NCBI RefSeq assembly: GCF_900103285.1
Contig: NZ_FNGS01000005.1
Coordinates: 244,579 to 308,578 of the forward strand
DNA length: 64,000 bases
Source: Siphonobacter aquaeclarae
GTDB taxonomy: Bacteria; Bacteroidota; Bacteroidia; Cytophagales; Spirosomataceae
Reading direction: 5' to 3'
In this document: positions 50,154-60,211 of the stretch, piece by piece
Position numbering within the stretch: position 1 is the stretch's first letter
Layout: every line of letters begins with the position of its first letter
Translations under genes and position numbers: made by a program
Notes under the pieces: generated by a model
What the model was told of the DNA's origin: nothing
Seen by the model: the letters and a program-made list of their open reading frames with translations, nothing else
Database searches by the model: none

Positions 50154-50373
50154 GGGAGCAGATAGTTTGACTACCCCGAAAGTGCTCTCGTATATTCGCT
50201 GACGGAAAGAATCCGGGCGGACAGACAACCCGCTCTGACAAACACCGTTTTCCAGCGGATCAGCGAATTCGACAGCCGGAAACGGCTTTCCGTCCGTTAT
50301 CACGCCGCGTTTGTCAGGAAAATGGATATCGGAACCTTCCCGTCTCACAGATTTGACCGGAAAAGGCAAAACC

Positions 50374-51393
50374 ATGAGTGAAAAACATTCGTTTTTATAC
50401 ACGCCCACCAAAACGGTATATGTGCTGTTGCTGATTCTGGCGACGTTTCTGCTGTACCTCGTGACACGCACCTATACAGAGCGCATCACGATCTATGGTG
50501 ACGAGCAGCTCGCCCTGTTTGCAGCTGTTCTTTTCGTTGGCGGAATTTTCGTCGGACGGGCACTTTCCGGGATCTGGATTCTCAAGCTCCGGCAGATTCC
50601 GCGCGATCACTGGGTCATTCTTCCGGTAATCATGGCGGGTTGCGTCGTAGCGGTTTTTATCGCGGCTGAGTTCCCGCTTCACGACCGGGTAGCGCTCAAC
50701 CTGCTGCTATTCGGATTTCCGTACCTGATTTTCAGTATCTGCCTGGGAATCATCGTGAAACACCTGCGGACGGTCGTCCGACAGGAAATCCGTGACGTAC
50801 GCGCCACCGCCGAACAGCGCGAAGGAGAACTCCGCGCACTGCAATCCCAGATCAGCCCCCATTTCCTCTTCAATACGCTTAATAACCTCTACGGCCTGTC
50901 CATCACCGACCACGAAAAACTGCCGCCATTGCTGCTCCGCCTGTCGGACTTGCTGCGCTACTCGGTATACGAAGCCAAGGACCTGTATGTTCCGCTTAAT
51001 GAGGAGCTTAACTACATCCGGCATTATATTGAATTTGAGAAATTGCGGATAGGCGACCGCCTTCAGCTCGATATGACGATCGAGGATACCTTTCCGCCGG
51101 AAGCGCGTATCGCGCCAATGTTGCTGATCGTTTTCGTCGAAAATGCCTTCAAGCACTCGAAAAACACGACCGACGCCATCATCCGGATTGACCTGACAGT
51201 GAGAAGCTGGGGAAAGTCACTGCTGTTTTCGGTGAAAAACTCGCGGCAAACGGCTGAAAATGACGACACTAATGGTGGAGTAGGGCTTGAAAACGTCCGC
51301 CGCCGCCTCGGACTCCTGTATCCCGGTAAATACGACCTGACCATCGCCGAGGAAGAGCATTCGTACCTTGTGCTTTTACAACTTCCCGTATGA
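50374..51393 (+). CDS. LytS-type sensor histidine kinase (His_kinase family)
   Basis: A 339-residue membrane histidine kinase from the ATG at 50374 (MSEKHSFLYTPTKTVY); the frame is open back to 50311. Four hydrophobic helices occupy about residues 15-130 with short loops and no large sensor domain. A linker helix leads to the LytS/YehU phosphoacceptor motif LQSQISPHFLFNTLNNL (about 160-176). The ATP-binding part shows PPMLLIVFVENAFKH-type N-box sequence (IAPMLLIVFVENAFKHS) and GGVGLENVRRRL. The stop overlaps the response regulator start by 4 bases. The gene is divergent from a TonB-dependent receptor. Confidence 0.9.
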   Translation: MSEKHSFLYTPTKTVYVLLLILATFLLYLVTRTYTERITIYGDEQLALFAAVLFVGGIFVGRALSGIWILKLRQIPRDHWVILPVIMAGCVVAVFIAAEFPLHDRVALNLLLFGFPYLIFSICLGIIVKHLRTVVRQEIRDVRATAEQREGELRALQSQISPHFLFNTLNNLYGLSITDHEKLPPLLLRLSDLLRYSVYEAKDLYVPLNEELNYIRHYIEFEKLRIGDRLQLDMTIEDTFPPEARIAPMLLIVFVENAFKHSKNTTDAIIRIDLTVRSWGKSLLFSVKNSRQTAENDDTNGGVGLENVRRRLGLLYPGKYDLTIAEEEHSYLVLLQLPV

Positions 51394-52097
51394 TTCAATG
51401 CCTCATTGTTGACGACGAGCCCATCGCCCGGCAAATCCTCGAAACCTACTGCCGGCACCTGCCGCACCTGCACGTGGCGGCCAGTTGCAGCAACGCCCTG
51501 GAAGCCAAGACCGAACTGCAGAAACAGCCGATTGATATTCTTTTCCTGGACATCAACATGCCTGTGCTGGACGGGCTCGCGTTCCTCAAAACCCTCCGGA
51601 ATCCGCCGCAGGTTATTTTTACGACTGCCTATAAGGAATTTGCGATCGACGCCTTTGACCTCGCTGCCTGCGACTACCTGCTGAAGCCCTTTTCGTTTGA
51701 GCGGTTTATCGTGGCCGTGGACCGGGCGACGGCCCTTCTTTCCAAACCCGTCGCAGTGACTGCCGACGTCCGCGCAGCGACGCCCGAGACGGTATTCATC
51801 CGCTACGAAGGAAAAATATACCACATCCGCCTCGACGAAATCCTGTATGCCGAAGCGGCCGGAAACAATACCCGGATTGTCACGGTGAAAGATACCCTGG
51901 CGCCGGTAATGACGTTTTCGGCTGTGGAGGCGCTGCTGCCGCGTCCGGCCTTTCTCCGTGTGCATCGTTCGTTCCTGGTAAGCCGGGCGCATATCGGCCA
52001 CATCGAAGGAAACCGTATCTTTATCCGATCGCACGAAATTCCTATCGGGAATCACTACCGGGATGAGTTTTTCCGGGAAGTGGGGCTGAACGGGTAA
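51390..52097 (+). CDS. LytTR-family response regulator
   Basis: A 235-residue cytoplasmic regulator. The receiver domain shows LIVDDEPIARQIL (acidic pair), the phosphoacceptor Asp in LFLDINMPVLDGL (about 53), TTAYKEFAIDAF and the conserved Lys in YLLKPFSFERF. From about 135 the LytTR DNA-binding domain follows: VFIRYEGKIYHIRLDEILYAEA, TFSAVEALLP-like central segment, FLRVHRSFLVSRAHI and IPIGNHYRDEFF. It is translationally coupled to the kinase (ATGA) and forms a complete two-component system. Probable targets are its own operon and the divergent TonB-dependent receptor gene, by position only. Confidence 0.92.
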   Translation: MIQCLIVDDEPIARQILETYCRHLPHLHVAASCSNALEAKTELQKQPIDILFLDINMPVLDGLAFLKTLRNPPQVIFTTAYKEFAIDAFDLAACDYLLKPFSFERFIVAVDRATALLSKPVAVTADVRAATPETVFIRYEGKIYHIRLDEILYAEAAGNNTRIVTVKDTLAPVMTFSAVEALLPRPAFLRVHRSFLVSRAHIGHIEGNRIFIRSHEIPIGNHYRDEFFREVGLNG

Positions 52098-52169
52098 GCT
52101 GCCGGCTCGGGGTTCGGGCGGGCGAAATCCGTCTTGCTCTTTCCCGCGCAGGTTTGCGGAGAGTCGCCT

Positions 52170-55016
52170 ATGAAATCTATTTTACTGCTTCTGCCGTTTC
52201 TTTCTCTATTCACTTACGCGCAGAACCGGATCGCCACACCGCAGATTACCCACTACCGGAGCCAGGATTACCGGGCCGGTATGCAGAACTGGGATGTGGA
52301 ACAGGACGCATCCGGCATTCTTTATTTCGGAAACAACGAAGGACTTCTCACCTTCAACGGCCGCTATTGGTCGGTACACCCGCTGCCGAACCGTACGGTA
52401 GTCCGCTCGGTGGAAATCGACGCAGACGGCCGGATTTTTGTCGGCGCGCAGGACGAACTGGGTTATTTCTTTCCCGACCGGCAGGGTATTCTGCGGTATC
52501 ATTCCCTGCTGCCGCTGCTGCCTCCCGCAGACCGGAGCTTCAACGATATCTGGAATATTGTTATCCGCGGAAAGGATGTATTCTTTCAATCCCTTCGGCA
52601 GATTATGTGGTACCGGGACGGGAAAATGACGGTCTACAAATCTGCCTCCGCCTGGGCATACATGGGTATGGCCGGGCAACAGCTCTATGGCCAGGAACGG
52701 GGAAAAGGGCTTTTCCGCCTGTCCGGTACTACCTGGCAACCTGTCTGTCAGGATTCGCTGCTCGCGCGTTTCGGCGTGACGGGTATTCTGGAATCCGGCG
52801 CCGGAGATCTCGTCCTGACTACACTGAAAAAAGGCATTTTCCGCCTCCGCGGATCGATCCTGATTCCGTTGCGGACGGCGGTTGACGAAACCCTTCTGGC
52901 CGACCGGATTTATTGCGCCCTGCGGCTGGGCCCTGGCCGGCTGGCAGTGGGTACGTCGTCTGCCGGGGTATTCCTGCTCAATGAAGACGGTGCGGTTCTT
53001 GACCGCTACTCGGCCGCCGACGGCCTGCAAAGCGCTAATATCCGCGGTATGTGGCTTGACCGCGAGCAAAACCTCTGGCTCGGGCTCGACGATGGTATCG
53101 ACCATGTCGCAATCAACAGCCCCATTCAGTACCTCAGCCCGGGCGGTAACGCGGCAGGGTACTCCCTGGCGATCCATGAAGGCAATCTATACGCAGGGAT
53201 GTCTTCCGGGCTCTTTGTCGCGCCTCTCACCACCGGAGATCTTTCCAAAGGCCGTTTCAGTGAACTGGCAGCCGGAAAAGGGCAGGTCTGGAACCTGGAG
53301 GTCGTCAATAACCAGCTTCTGATGGGGCATGAAAACGGCCTGTATCGCGTAGAAGGCAACTGGCTTACGCCTGTCTACCTGCAAACGGGAACCTGGCTGG
53401 TTCGTCGCTATGCCGCCGATGCGTGGCTGGCGGGTACCTACCAGGGCCTGCGCGGACTTGGGTATCGCGATGGCCGTTTTCAGGACCGCGGGCAGATCGC
53501 CGGTATGAAAGAACCCCTGCGTTTTCTGGTAACGGATTCGGCCAGCGGGACCGTCTGGTCGTCTCACCCCGTCCGGGGCGTATTCAGGTTTCGATGGGAT
53601 CGTTCAACGGGCCGCTACACGTCGATGGAATTGCTGACAGATAAACAGGGGCTACCATCGGCCCGGTACAATTACGTCTACAAAATCCGTGGGAAGATGA
53701 TGGTAGCCACCGAGAAAGGTGTGTACGAATACCGTAGTGGCCGTTTCTTCCCGGAGCCAACGCTGAAGAAAGTACTCGGAACACGGCCGTTGCAATACCT
53801 GAAGGACGATCGCCTCGGTAACGTTTGGTTTGCGAGTGATAAACAGCTGGGGTACGTCGATTTTCGCAGGAAGGGCGATCCGGTGGTCTTTTTTCCGGAA
53901 ATGAAGGGTCGGCTCGTGGGCGGGTTCGAGTTCATCCATCCCGTTGATGAAGAAAATATCTTCATAGGAAGTGACAAAGGATTCTTCCGTCTCAACTACC
54001 GCAAGTACCAGCAGGAAACCCGGAAACCCGGCGTATTGCTTGGCGAAATCCGCATCACCAGTGTAACGGATTCGCTGGTATTTGGCGGATACCGGATGAA
54101 AGAAGGTAAAATGTCTGATATACAGGGAGACAGGTTGGTCCTGGCTGCCGGAATGAACTCGCTGCACATTGAGTTTTCCTCGCCGCCGTCGGCCTTGCAG
54201 AATACGGTAGAGTTCAGTTATCAGCTGGAAGGTTTTGACCGCGGATGGTCGGCCTGGGGTCCCAAACCGGAAAAAGACTACACCCGTTTGCCCTGGGGAT
54301 CTTATGTATTCCTGGTAAAAGCACGAAACAATTTCGGAAACGAGTCACCGGTATTGCGCTATGAAATCGAGATACTGCCTGCCTGGTACGAAGGGTATGT
54401 GGCCTGGCTGGTGTATGCAATACTCACCGGTGGTTTGTTGTTCCAGCTTTTCACCTGGCAGCGCCGGAAACACGTCCGCAAGCAGCAGCAATTGCAATAC
54501 CTGCACCAGCTGGAGATGGATCGCTCGGAAAAGGAGATCGTCCGCCTGAAAAACGAAAAACTCGAAGCCGAGATGGACTTCAAAAACCGCGAACTGGCCA
54601 CGATGACCATGCAGCTCGTCCAGCGGGGTGAAATACTGGTGAAGGTGAAGGAAGTGATTACCTCCTGGGTGAAGAAGCAGGATGCCAAAGACAGTGCCCT
54701 GAGTTTCAGGCAGGTACTGCGCCTCATTCGCGACGTGGAGAGTAAAGATGCCGACTGGGGGCAGTTTACCCTTCATTTTAATACTGTCAACGAAGATTTC
54801 TTCGTCCGCCTCAAGGATCAATACCCCGAGCTGACTCCGAACGACCTGAAGCTCTGCGCGTTTCTGAAAATGAACCTGTCGTCGAAGGAAATTGCCCGCC
54901 TGATGAACGTCACGGTCAAGGCCATCGAAGTGGGCCGCTACCGCCTCCGGAAAAAACTCCAGCTTCCGGCAGAAGCGAATCTGTATGAGTTTTTGACGGG
55001 AGTGGGGAGGGGGTAG
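52170..55016 (+). CDS. Membrane-spanning sensor with Y_Y_Y domain and C-terminal LuxR-like HTH (PUL regulator)
   Basis: A 948-residue regulator from the ATG at 52170 (MKSILLLLPFLSLFTYAQ, signal peptide). The periplasmic part is two seven-bladed-propeller-like halves with DASGILYFGNNEGLLTFN and DREQNLWLGLDDGIDHVAIN-type reg_prop repeats. A Y_Y_Y domain follows (VEFSYQLEGFDRGWSAWGP, about 690-760). One membrane helix at about 770-790 (WLVYAILTGGLLFQLF) leads into a coiled coil rich in Lys/Glu. The C terminus is a LuxR-type helix-turn-helix (LTPNDLKLCAFLKMNLSSKEIARLMNVTVKAIE, in parts). No histidine kinase domain is present, so it would signal to DNA directly. It precedes the susCD locus and is its likely regulator. 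Confidence 0.88.
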   Translation: MKSILLLLPFLSLFTYAQNRIATPQITHYRSQDYRAGMQNWDVEQDASGILYFGNNEGLLTFNGRYWSVHPLPNRTVVRSVEIDADGRIFVGAQDELGYFFPDRQGILRYHSLLPLLPPADRSFNDIWNIVIRGKDVFFQSLRQIMWYRDGKMTVYKSASAWAYMGMAGQQLYGQERGKGLFRLSGTTWQPVCQDSLLARFGVTGILESGAGDLVLTTLKKGIFRLRGSILIPLRTAVDETLLADRIYCALRLGPGRLAVGTSSAGVFLLNEDGAVLDRYSAADGLQSANIRGMWLDREQNLWLGLDDGIDHVAINSPIQYLSPGGNAAGYSLAIHEGNLYAGMSSGLFVAPLTTGDLSKGRFSELAAGKGQVWNLEVVNNQLLMGHENGLYRVEGNWLTPVYLQTGTWLVRRYAADAWLAGTYQGLRGLGYRDGRFQDRGQIAGMKEPLRFLVTDSASGTVWSSHPVRGVFRFRWDRSTGRYTSMELLTDKQGLPSARYNYVYKIRGKMMVATEKGVYEYRSGRFFPEPTLKKVLGTRPLQYLKDDRLGNVWFASDKQLGYVDFRRKGDPVVFFPEMKGRLVGGFEFIHPVDEENIFIGSDKGFFRLNYRKYQQETRKPGVLLGEIRITSVTDSLVFGGYRMKEGKMSDIQGDRLVLAAGMNSLHIEFSSPPSALQNTVEFSYQLEGFDRGWSAWGPKPEKDYTRLPWGSYVFLVKARNNFGNESPVLRYEIEILPAWYEGYVAWLVYAILTGGLLFQLFTWQRRKHVRKQQQLQYLHQLEMDRSEKEIVRLKNEKLEAEMDFKNRELATMTMQLVQRGEILVKVKEVITSWVKKQDAKDSALSFRQVLRLIRDVESKDADWGQFTLHFNTVNEDFFVRLKDQYPELTPNDLKLCAFLKMNLSSKEIARLMNVTVKAIEVGRYRLRKKLQLPAEANLYEFLTGVGRG

Positions 55017-55543
55017 GGTTTCGGTTTTCAGTTTGCGGTTTACAGTTTTCGGTTTTGGGTGACGGCGATGGTCGTCTATTGTGGTGGCATTATAGTTTGC
55101 TGTTTGGGGGCGGACTGATTGCCCATTTATAGTTTGTGGTTTGAGACGCTGCTGGTGGCCCAAACCACAAACTATAATACCGTGTCAATAAACGACCGTC
55201 GCCGTCCCCCAAACCGTAAACCCAAAAACTGTAAACTGAAAACTATAAACCGTGACCCCGCTCTATCGTGTCACGCTGACAGTTATCGCGTCTGTAGTGC
55301 CAAAAATTACCGGTAAAGTGCAAGAATGAGACGCCTTTTTTAAGTACCTGAAAGTCAGGGTGGTAGCCGGTGTATGTAGTGGAAGAGTAGGGGATAAGTA
55401 AGCAGGTTAGGGGCATTCCGAAGGCCGTCTGTAGTGTTCATGTAGGGGTAGGAAAAAAGCCGGAACGGCAACGCGGGAGGCTAGTTTCGGTCCGGGTTAA
55501 CCGCCCGTTATTTCCTATTTCTTACTCTTAACCCCTCTCGCTG
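55017..55543. other. 527-base leader region before susC with a large imperfect palindrome
   Basis: No gene is supported. 55021-55250 holds a long inverted structure, described separately. From 55250 to the susC start there is no clear repeat. A TAGTTTCG at 55482-55489 resembles the -7 consensus with one mismatch and would place the susC transcription start near 55495, leaving a leader of about 50 bases. Confidence 0.45.
55021..55250. repeat. Large imperfect palindrome built from GTTTACAGTTT-type units
   Basis: The core is a perfect 17-base-arm hairpin, TTATAGTTTGTGGTTTG (55127-55143) with CAAACCACAAACTATAA (55161-55177) and a 17-base loop. Outside it, a left arm running from about 55038 (GTTTACAGTTTTCGG and GACGGCGATGGTCGTCTATTG) pairs imperfectly with a right arm to about 55236 (CAATAAACGACCGTCGCCGTC and AACTGTAAAC). 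Short units of the type GTTTACAGTTTTCGG recur. It could be a dispersed element, or it could fold in RNA as a terminator for the regulator gene. Confidence 0.55.
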
Positions 55544-58500
55544 ATGAAGAGAAAATCTACTGTGTGGTTGCTCGGTTTACTGCTGCTCCAACCGGTGTGG
55601 CTACTCGCGCAGGTCGCTCAGGTGACCGGTCGCGTAACGGCCAAAACCGGAGGCGCCCCGTTGCCGGGCGTGTCGGTACTGGTGCAAGGTTCGACAACCG
55701 GGACGTCGACCGATTCCCAGGGCCGGTTCAAAATTCAGGTACCCGACAAAAACGCGACGCTGGTATTCAGCCAGGTCGGCATGCTGCGGCAGGCGGTCGT
55801 AGTGGGGAACCAGACGGAGCTGGCCATTGTGATGGAAGACGATGTGAATAACCTCGAGGAGGTCGTCGTAGTCGGCTATGGCGCCCAGAAAAAAAGTGTC
55901 GTCACCGGAGCGATTTCAAGCGTAAAAGGTTCCGATTTGCAATCTATGCCTATTTCCCGCGTGGAAGAAGCCCTGCAGGGCCGCGCGTCCGGTCTCACAA
56001 TTGCCTCCAGCTCCGGACAGCCGGGTTCCGGTTCCACCGTCCGGGTGCGGGGTATTACGACGCTCAACAACAACGATCCCCTTTGGGTGGTCGATGGTGT
56101 CGTGGTCGACAACGGGGGTATCGGCTACCTCAACCAGTCCGATATTGAGTCGGTAGAAGTCCTGAAAGATGCTGCTTCTCAGGCTATTTATGGTGCACGG
56201 GCTGCGGCTGGTGTAATCCTCGTCACGACCAAGAAAGGTAAATCGGGCGCGCTCCAGATCAATTACAACGGCTTTTTCGGAACCTCCGCTCCGGCAAAGA
56301 AGCTCGATCTGCTCAACGCGGAGCAGTACGCGACCCTTCGCAACGAATCGGCGGTGAACGCCGGCGCTCAGCCGATCTTCTCCAACCCAGCCGCGCTTGG
56401 CAAGGGAACCGACTGGCAGGCGCTGATTTTCAACAACAGCGCCAAACGTCAGAACCATGAACTGAGCCTGAGCGGGGGAAACGACCGGTCGACCTACTAC
56501 CTCTCCTTCGGCTATCTTGATCAGGAAGGTATCGTCGCGACGGCCATTTCGAAGTACAAGCGCCTCAATCTGCGTCTGAACTCGACGCACAAGCTGGCTA
56601 AATGGCTGACTTTCGGGCAAAATGTTGGCTATGCCCGCGAGAAATCGATCGGTCTGGGTAATACGAACAGCGAATTCGGCGGCCCGCTGAGCTCGGCGAT
56701 CAACCTCGATCCGATTACGCCGGCCGTGATTACCGATCCGGCGGTAGCCGCTGCCGCCCCGTATACCAATATCGGGATCCGCCGCGATGCCAACGGCAAC
56801 CCGTTCGGTATCTCCCAATATGTTGCGCAGGAAATCACCAATCCCCTTGCGTATATCCAGACCCGTTTAGGTAACTACAGCTGGAGCGATAATTTCGTCG
56901 GCAACGGATACCTGGAAGCCGAGCCCGTCAAAGGCCTCAAACTGCGGTCTACACTGGGTGCGAAGCTGTCTTTCTGGGGTTCGGAGAGCTTCTCGCCGAT
57001 ATCTTGGCTGAACGCGACGACGATCAACTCCCAAACGTCGTTCACCCGCGGGAATAACCGGAAGCTTGACTGGAACGTCGAAAACACGATTTCCTACAAC
57101 AGGGTCTTCAACCGCCACAACGTCACCCTGCTTCTCGGCCAGGGAGCGTATCAGGACAACAACTCCTATGGTACAAGCGTGACGTTCTTCAATATTCCGG
57201 TTGATAACTTCGACGACGCTTCACTGAATTACAAGCGCCCGACCGACCAGCGATCTTCCGACGGATCCGAAGGCGCTCTTCACAAAGTAAGCTCCCTGTT
57301 CGCCCGTTTGAATTATGATTTTGACGAGAAATACCTGATCCAGGCATTGATCCGCCGCGACGGTTCTTCCCGCTTCGGCGCGAACCACAAATACGGTATT
57401 TTCCCTTCCGTGTCAGTGGGTTATGTAATTTCGCGGGAAAACTTCTTTCCCGCCAATAACGTCGTCAACTTCCTGAAACTGAGAGGGGGATATGGCGTGG
57501 TAGGAAACGACGCCATCGGTGATTTTGCATTCCTTTCCACGATTGGCAGCGGTCGGAACTACACCTTTGGCACGTCCGGCAGCTATGTCATCGGCTATAG
57601 CCCCAACGCCCCGGCAAACCCGGATCTCAAATGGGAACAGACCAGCCAGACCAATATCGGGATCGACGCGACGCTTTTCCAGAAGCTGAGCCTGACAGTA
57701 GAATGGTTCCGGAAAGTAACGACCGACGTCCTCCAGAATCCGCGGATTCCGGGTTACATCGGCGCGATTTCCAACCCGGCTGCCAACATCGCCGATATCC
57801 GCAACTCCGGGGTTGAAATCGAACTGGGCTACAGCCGCAAGGTAGGACAGGTGCAACTCTCCCTCAACGGCAACGTATCCTTTATTCAAAACAAAGTTAC
57901 CAACCTGGGCCGCGGCGTAGAATACCTCTCCGGTGGCCAGACCTTCCAGGCGTCGAGCTACCCGATCACGCGGACAGCCGTCGGTCAGCCCATCAGCGCC
58001 TTCTACGGCTTCCAGACCATGGGTATCTTCCAGAATGCCGGCGAAGTGGATGCGTATGTCGACAAAAACGGCGCCAAAATCCAGCCGGGTGCCAAACCGG
58101 GCGATTTCCGCTGGGCGGACCTGAACGGTGACGGCAAAATCAACGACCTCGACCGTACCTTCCTCGGAAACCCGACCCCGACTACCACCTTCGGTTTTAC
58201 CTTCAATGCCGCGTGGAAAGGGTTCGACCTGGTGGTATTCGGACAAGGCGCGGCAGGTAATAAAATCTTCCAGGGACTCCGCCGCCTGGATATCCAGCCG
58301 GCCAACTGGCAGACGAAAGCGCTTGGTCGCTGGACCGGCGAAGGTACAACCAACGCCTTCCCGCGGCTCGTAAACGGCGATCCGAACAAGAACTTCCTGA
58401 ACCCTTCTGACTTCTATCTCGAAAACGGCAGCTACTTCCGCATCAAAACCCTGCAGGTAGGCTATACCCTTCCGCAGGTACTGTCGAAGAAGCTGGGTAT

Positions 58501-58657
58501 GCAACGGGCACGGATATACGCCATGAGCCAGAACCTCGCCACAATTACGAAATACACCGGCTATGACCCGGAAATCGGCGGTGGCGTCATGAGTATCGAC
58601 CGGGGTATCTATCCCCAGGCGCGTTCCCTGATGGTTGGTTTGAATCTTGGTTTTTAA
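55544..58657 (+). CDS. susC: SusC/RagA-type TonB-linked outer-membrane protein
   Basis: A 1037-residue outer-membrane transporter that with SusD imports glycan fragments. The signal MKRKSTVWLLGLLLLQPVWLLAQ is followed by a CarboxypepD_reg domain (TGRVTAKTGGAPLPGVSVLVQG, in parts), the TonB box region EEVVVVGYGAQKKSVVTGAIS typical of SusC, and the plug with PGSGSTVRVRGITTLNNNDPLWVVDGV and YGARAAAGVILVTTKKG. The barrel follows, ending YPQARSLMVGLNLGF with a terminal Phe. The substrate cannot be read directly. It is followed by susD after 13 bases, then GH5 and GH30 genes, and is preceded by its probable regulator. Confidence 0.95.
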   Translation: MKRKSTVWLLGLLLLQPVWLLAQVAQVTGRVTAKTGGAPLPGVSVLVQGSTTGTSTDSQGRFKIQVPDKNATLVFSQVGMLRQAVVVGNQTELAIVMEDDVNNLEEVVVVGYGAQKKSVVTGAISSVKGSDLQSMPISRVEEALQGRASGLTIASSSGQPGSGSTVRVRGITTLNNNDPLWVVDGVVVDNGGIGYLNQSDIESVEVLKDAASQAIYGARAAAGVILVTTKKGKSGALQINYNGFFGTSAPAKKLDLLNAEQYATLRNESAVNAGAQPIFSNPAALGKGTDWQALIFNNSAKRQNHELSLSGGNDRSTYYLSFGYLDQEGIVATAISKYKRLNLRLNSTHKLAKWLTFGQNVGYAREKSIGLGNTNSEFGGPLSSAINLDPITPAVITDPAVAAAAPYTNIGIRRDANGNPFGISQYVAQEITNPLAYIQTRLGNYSWSDNFVGNGYLEAEPVKGLKLRSTLGAKLSFWGSESFSPISWLNATTINSQTSFTRGNNRKLDWNVENTISYNRVFNRHNVTLLLGQGAYQDNNSYGTSVTFFNIPVDNFDDASLNYKRPTDQRSSDGSEGALHKVSSLFARLNYDFDEKYLIQALIRRDGSSRFGANHKYGIFPSVSVGYVISRENFFPANNVVNFLKLRGGYGVVGNDAIGDFAFLSTIGSGRNYTFGTSGSYVIGYSPNAPANPDLKWEQTSQTNIGIDATLFQKLSLTVEWFRKVTTDVLQNPRIPGYIGAISNPAANIADIRNSGVEIELGYSRKVGQVQLSLNGNVSFIQNKVTNLGRGVEYLSGGQTFQASSYPITRTAVGQPISAFYGFQTMGIFQNAGEVDAYVDKNGAKIQPGAKPGDFRWADLNGDGKINDLDRTFLGNPTPTTTFGFTFNAAWKGFDLVVFGQGAAGNKIFQGLRRLDIQPANWQTKALGRWTGEGTTNAFPRLVNGDPNKNFLNPSDFYLENGSYFRIKTLQVGYTLPQVLSKKLGMQRARIYAMSQNLATITKYTGYDPEIGGGVMSIDRGIYPQARSLMVGLNLGF

Positions 58658-58670
58658 GCTGTAACGACGA

Positions 58671-60197
58671 ATGAAACGATATACCCAATACCTGGCGGTT
58701 GTAGCCGCCACCTTACTGGTCTCCTGCTCGGACTCCTTCCTCGAAGTGAAGCCGAAAGGAACCGATCTGGAAGCCAACTACTACCGGAACCAGCAGGAAG
58801 CCTTCAACGGTCTTGTCGCTGTGTATGATGTAGTCGGCTGGCAATCAAACGGATATGTAACGAAGATAGGGGCGATGAACGCCGCTTCGGACGATCACTT
58901 CGCCGGCGGTGGCGGCCCGTCTGACGTGACGGCCTTCCAGGTCATCTCCAACTATACCCTCACGCCGGCGACCGGCCCGCAGGGCGACCTCTGGAACAAG
59001 GGATTCTCCGGTATCTTCCGCGCGAATACCATTCTCCAGAAACTCTCCGGAGTACCGATGGACGAAAACCTGAAGAAGCGGTATGCGGCCGAAGCCAAAT
59101 TCCTCCGGGCGTATTTCTACTTCGACCTGGTTCGTCTGTTCAAGAATATTCCGCTGCTGACGAAGACCGTCGCGACGAGCGACATGTACAATGTTGAGCA
59201 GGCCGCTCCCGCCGAAGTTTACAAACAGATGGAGCTGGATCTGACGGAGGCGATTGCCGTGTTGCCGGCGACCGTACCCGTTGCCACCGAAGGCGGTCGG
59301 GTTACGCAGGGAACCGCCAAAGCTCTTCTCGGAAAAGTGTACCTTCAGCAGGAGAAGTTCACGCAGGCGGCGCAGGAGCTCGCAGGTGTGAACGGTACCC
59401 CGGGAAGTACCAATCCCTTCGGATACAAGCTGTTGAGCAGCTTCGCTGACGTTTTCAAAGTGAACAACAAATTCAACAGTGAGTCGATTTTCGAGATATC
59501 GTTTACCAATACCTCCGCCGGCGGCTGGAGCTGTGTGTCGTGTACGGAAGGGAACGTCCTCAATATTATGGTAGGTCCCCGCGGCTACCGCACGCTGAAG
59601 CCGGAAGCACCTGATTACGTTTCGGGATGGAGTTTCCTGCCCGTCACGGCGGATCTGTTCAATGCCATCCGCAACGATCCCCGGAGCCGGGCGACAGTCG
59701 CCAACCTCGACAGCCTCGAAAAAGCGGGTATCGCTACGTATGAAAAGGGATACATGAACACCGGCTATTTCCTGGAGAAGTTTGCCGGCCGCCAGGCCAA
59801 CCGCTGGACCGGCGCAGGCGCTCCCGAACTGAACTTCCCGCAAAACCTCTATGAAATCCGCCTGGCGGATACCTATCTCCTCGAAGCCGAAGCGTTGGTG
59901 CGCGGAGGCGGAGACCTGACCCGGGCCGCGCTACTGCTCAATGCCGTGCGCGACCGGGCCTACGGAGACAACAAGCACCACGTGGCCGCGACGATGGATA
60001 ACATCATCACCGAACGCCGCGTAGAGCTGGCCGGCGAAGGGCACCGCTGGTTTGACCTCGTTCGCTGGGGCAAGGCAGCCGCCGTGCTGGGCAGCCGTGG
60101 GTTTGTCGCCGGAAAAAATGAAATTCTGCCGATTCCCCTGCTCGAAATGGAGAATACCAAAATCCAGCAGAGCAAGGAGTGGGGAGGGACGAAATAA
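58671..60197 (+). CDS. susD: SusD/RagB-type substrate-binding lipoprotein
   Basis: A 508-residue surface lipoprotein that caps the SusC barrel and binds the glycan. The signal MKRYTQYLAVVAATLLVSC ends at a lipobox Cys (residue 19) followed by SDSFLEVKPKG, the classical start. TPR-like repeats of the SusD-N domain are seen around AEAKFLRAYFYFDLVRLFKNIPL (in parts) and QGTAKALLGKVYLQQ. The C-terminal RagB/SusD domain contains LADTYLLEAEALVRGGGDL, ITERRVELAGEGHRWFDLVRWG and KNEILPIPLLEME. It follows susC after 13 bases. A terminator lies 14 bases after its stop. Confidence 0.95.
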   Translation: MKRYTQYLAVVAATLLVSCSDSFLEVKPKGTDLEANYYRNQQEAFNGLVAVYDVVGWQSNGYVTKIGAMNAASDDHFAGGGGPSDVTAFQVISNYTLTPATGPQGDLWNKGFSGIFRANTILQKLSGVPMDENLKKRYAAEAKFLRAYFYFDLVRLFKNIPLLTKTVATSDMYNVEQAAPAEVYKQMELDLTEAIAVLPATVPVATEGGRVTQGTAKALLGKVYLQQEKFTQAAQELAGVNGTPGSTNPFGYKLLSSFADVFKVNNKFNSESIFEISFTNTSAGGWSCVSCTEGNVLNIMVGPRGYRTLKPEAPDYVSGWSFLPVTADLFNAIRNDPRSRATVANLDSLEKAGIATYEKGYMNTGYFLEKFAGRQANRWTGAGAPELNFPQNLYEIRLADTYLLEAEALVRGGGDLTRAALLLNAVRDRAYGDNKHHVAATMDNIITERRVELAGEGHRWFDLVRWGKAAAVLGSRGFVAGKNEILPIPLLEMENTKIQQSKEWGGTK

Positions 60198-60211
60198 GGT
60201 AACTTTCGGGT

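Noticed and set aside
57413-58777. Minus-strand open frame of 454 codons
   Set aside because: It mirrors the end of susC and the start of susD; no recognisable features.
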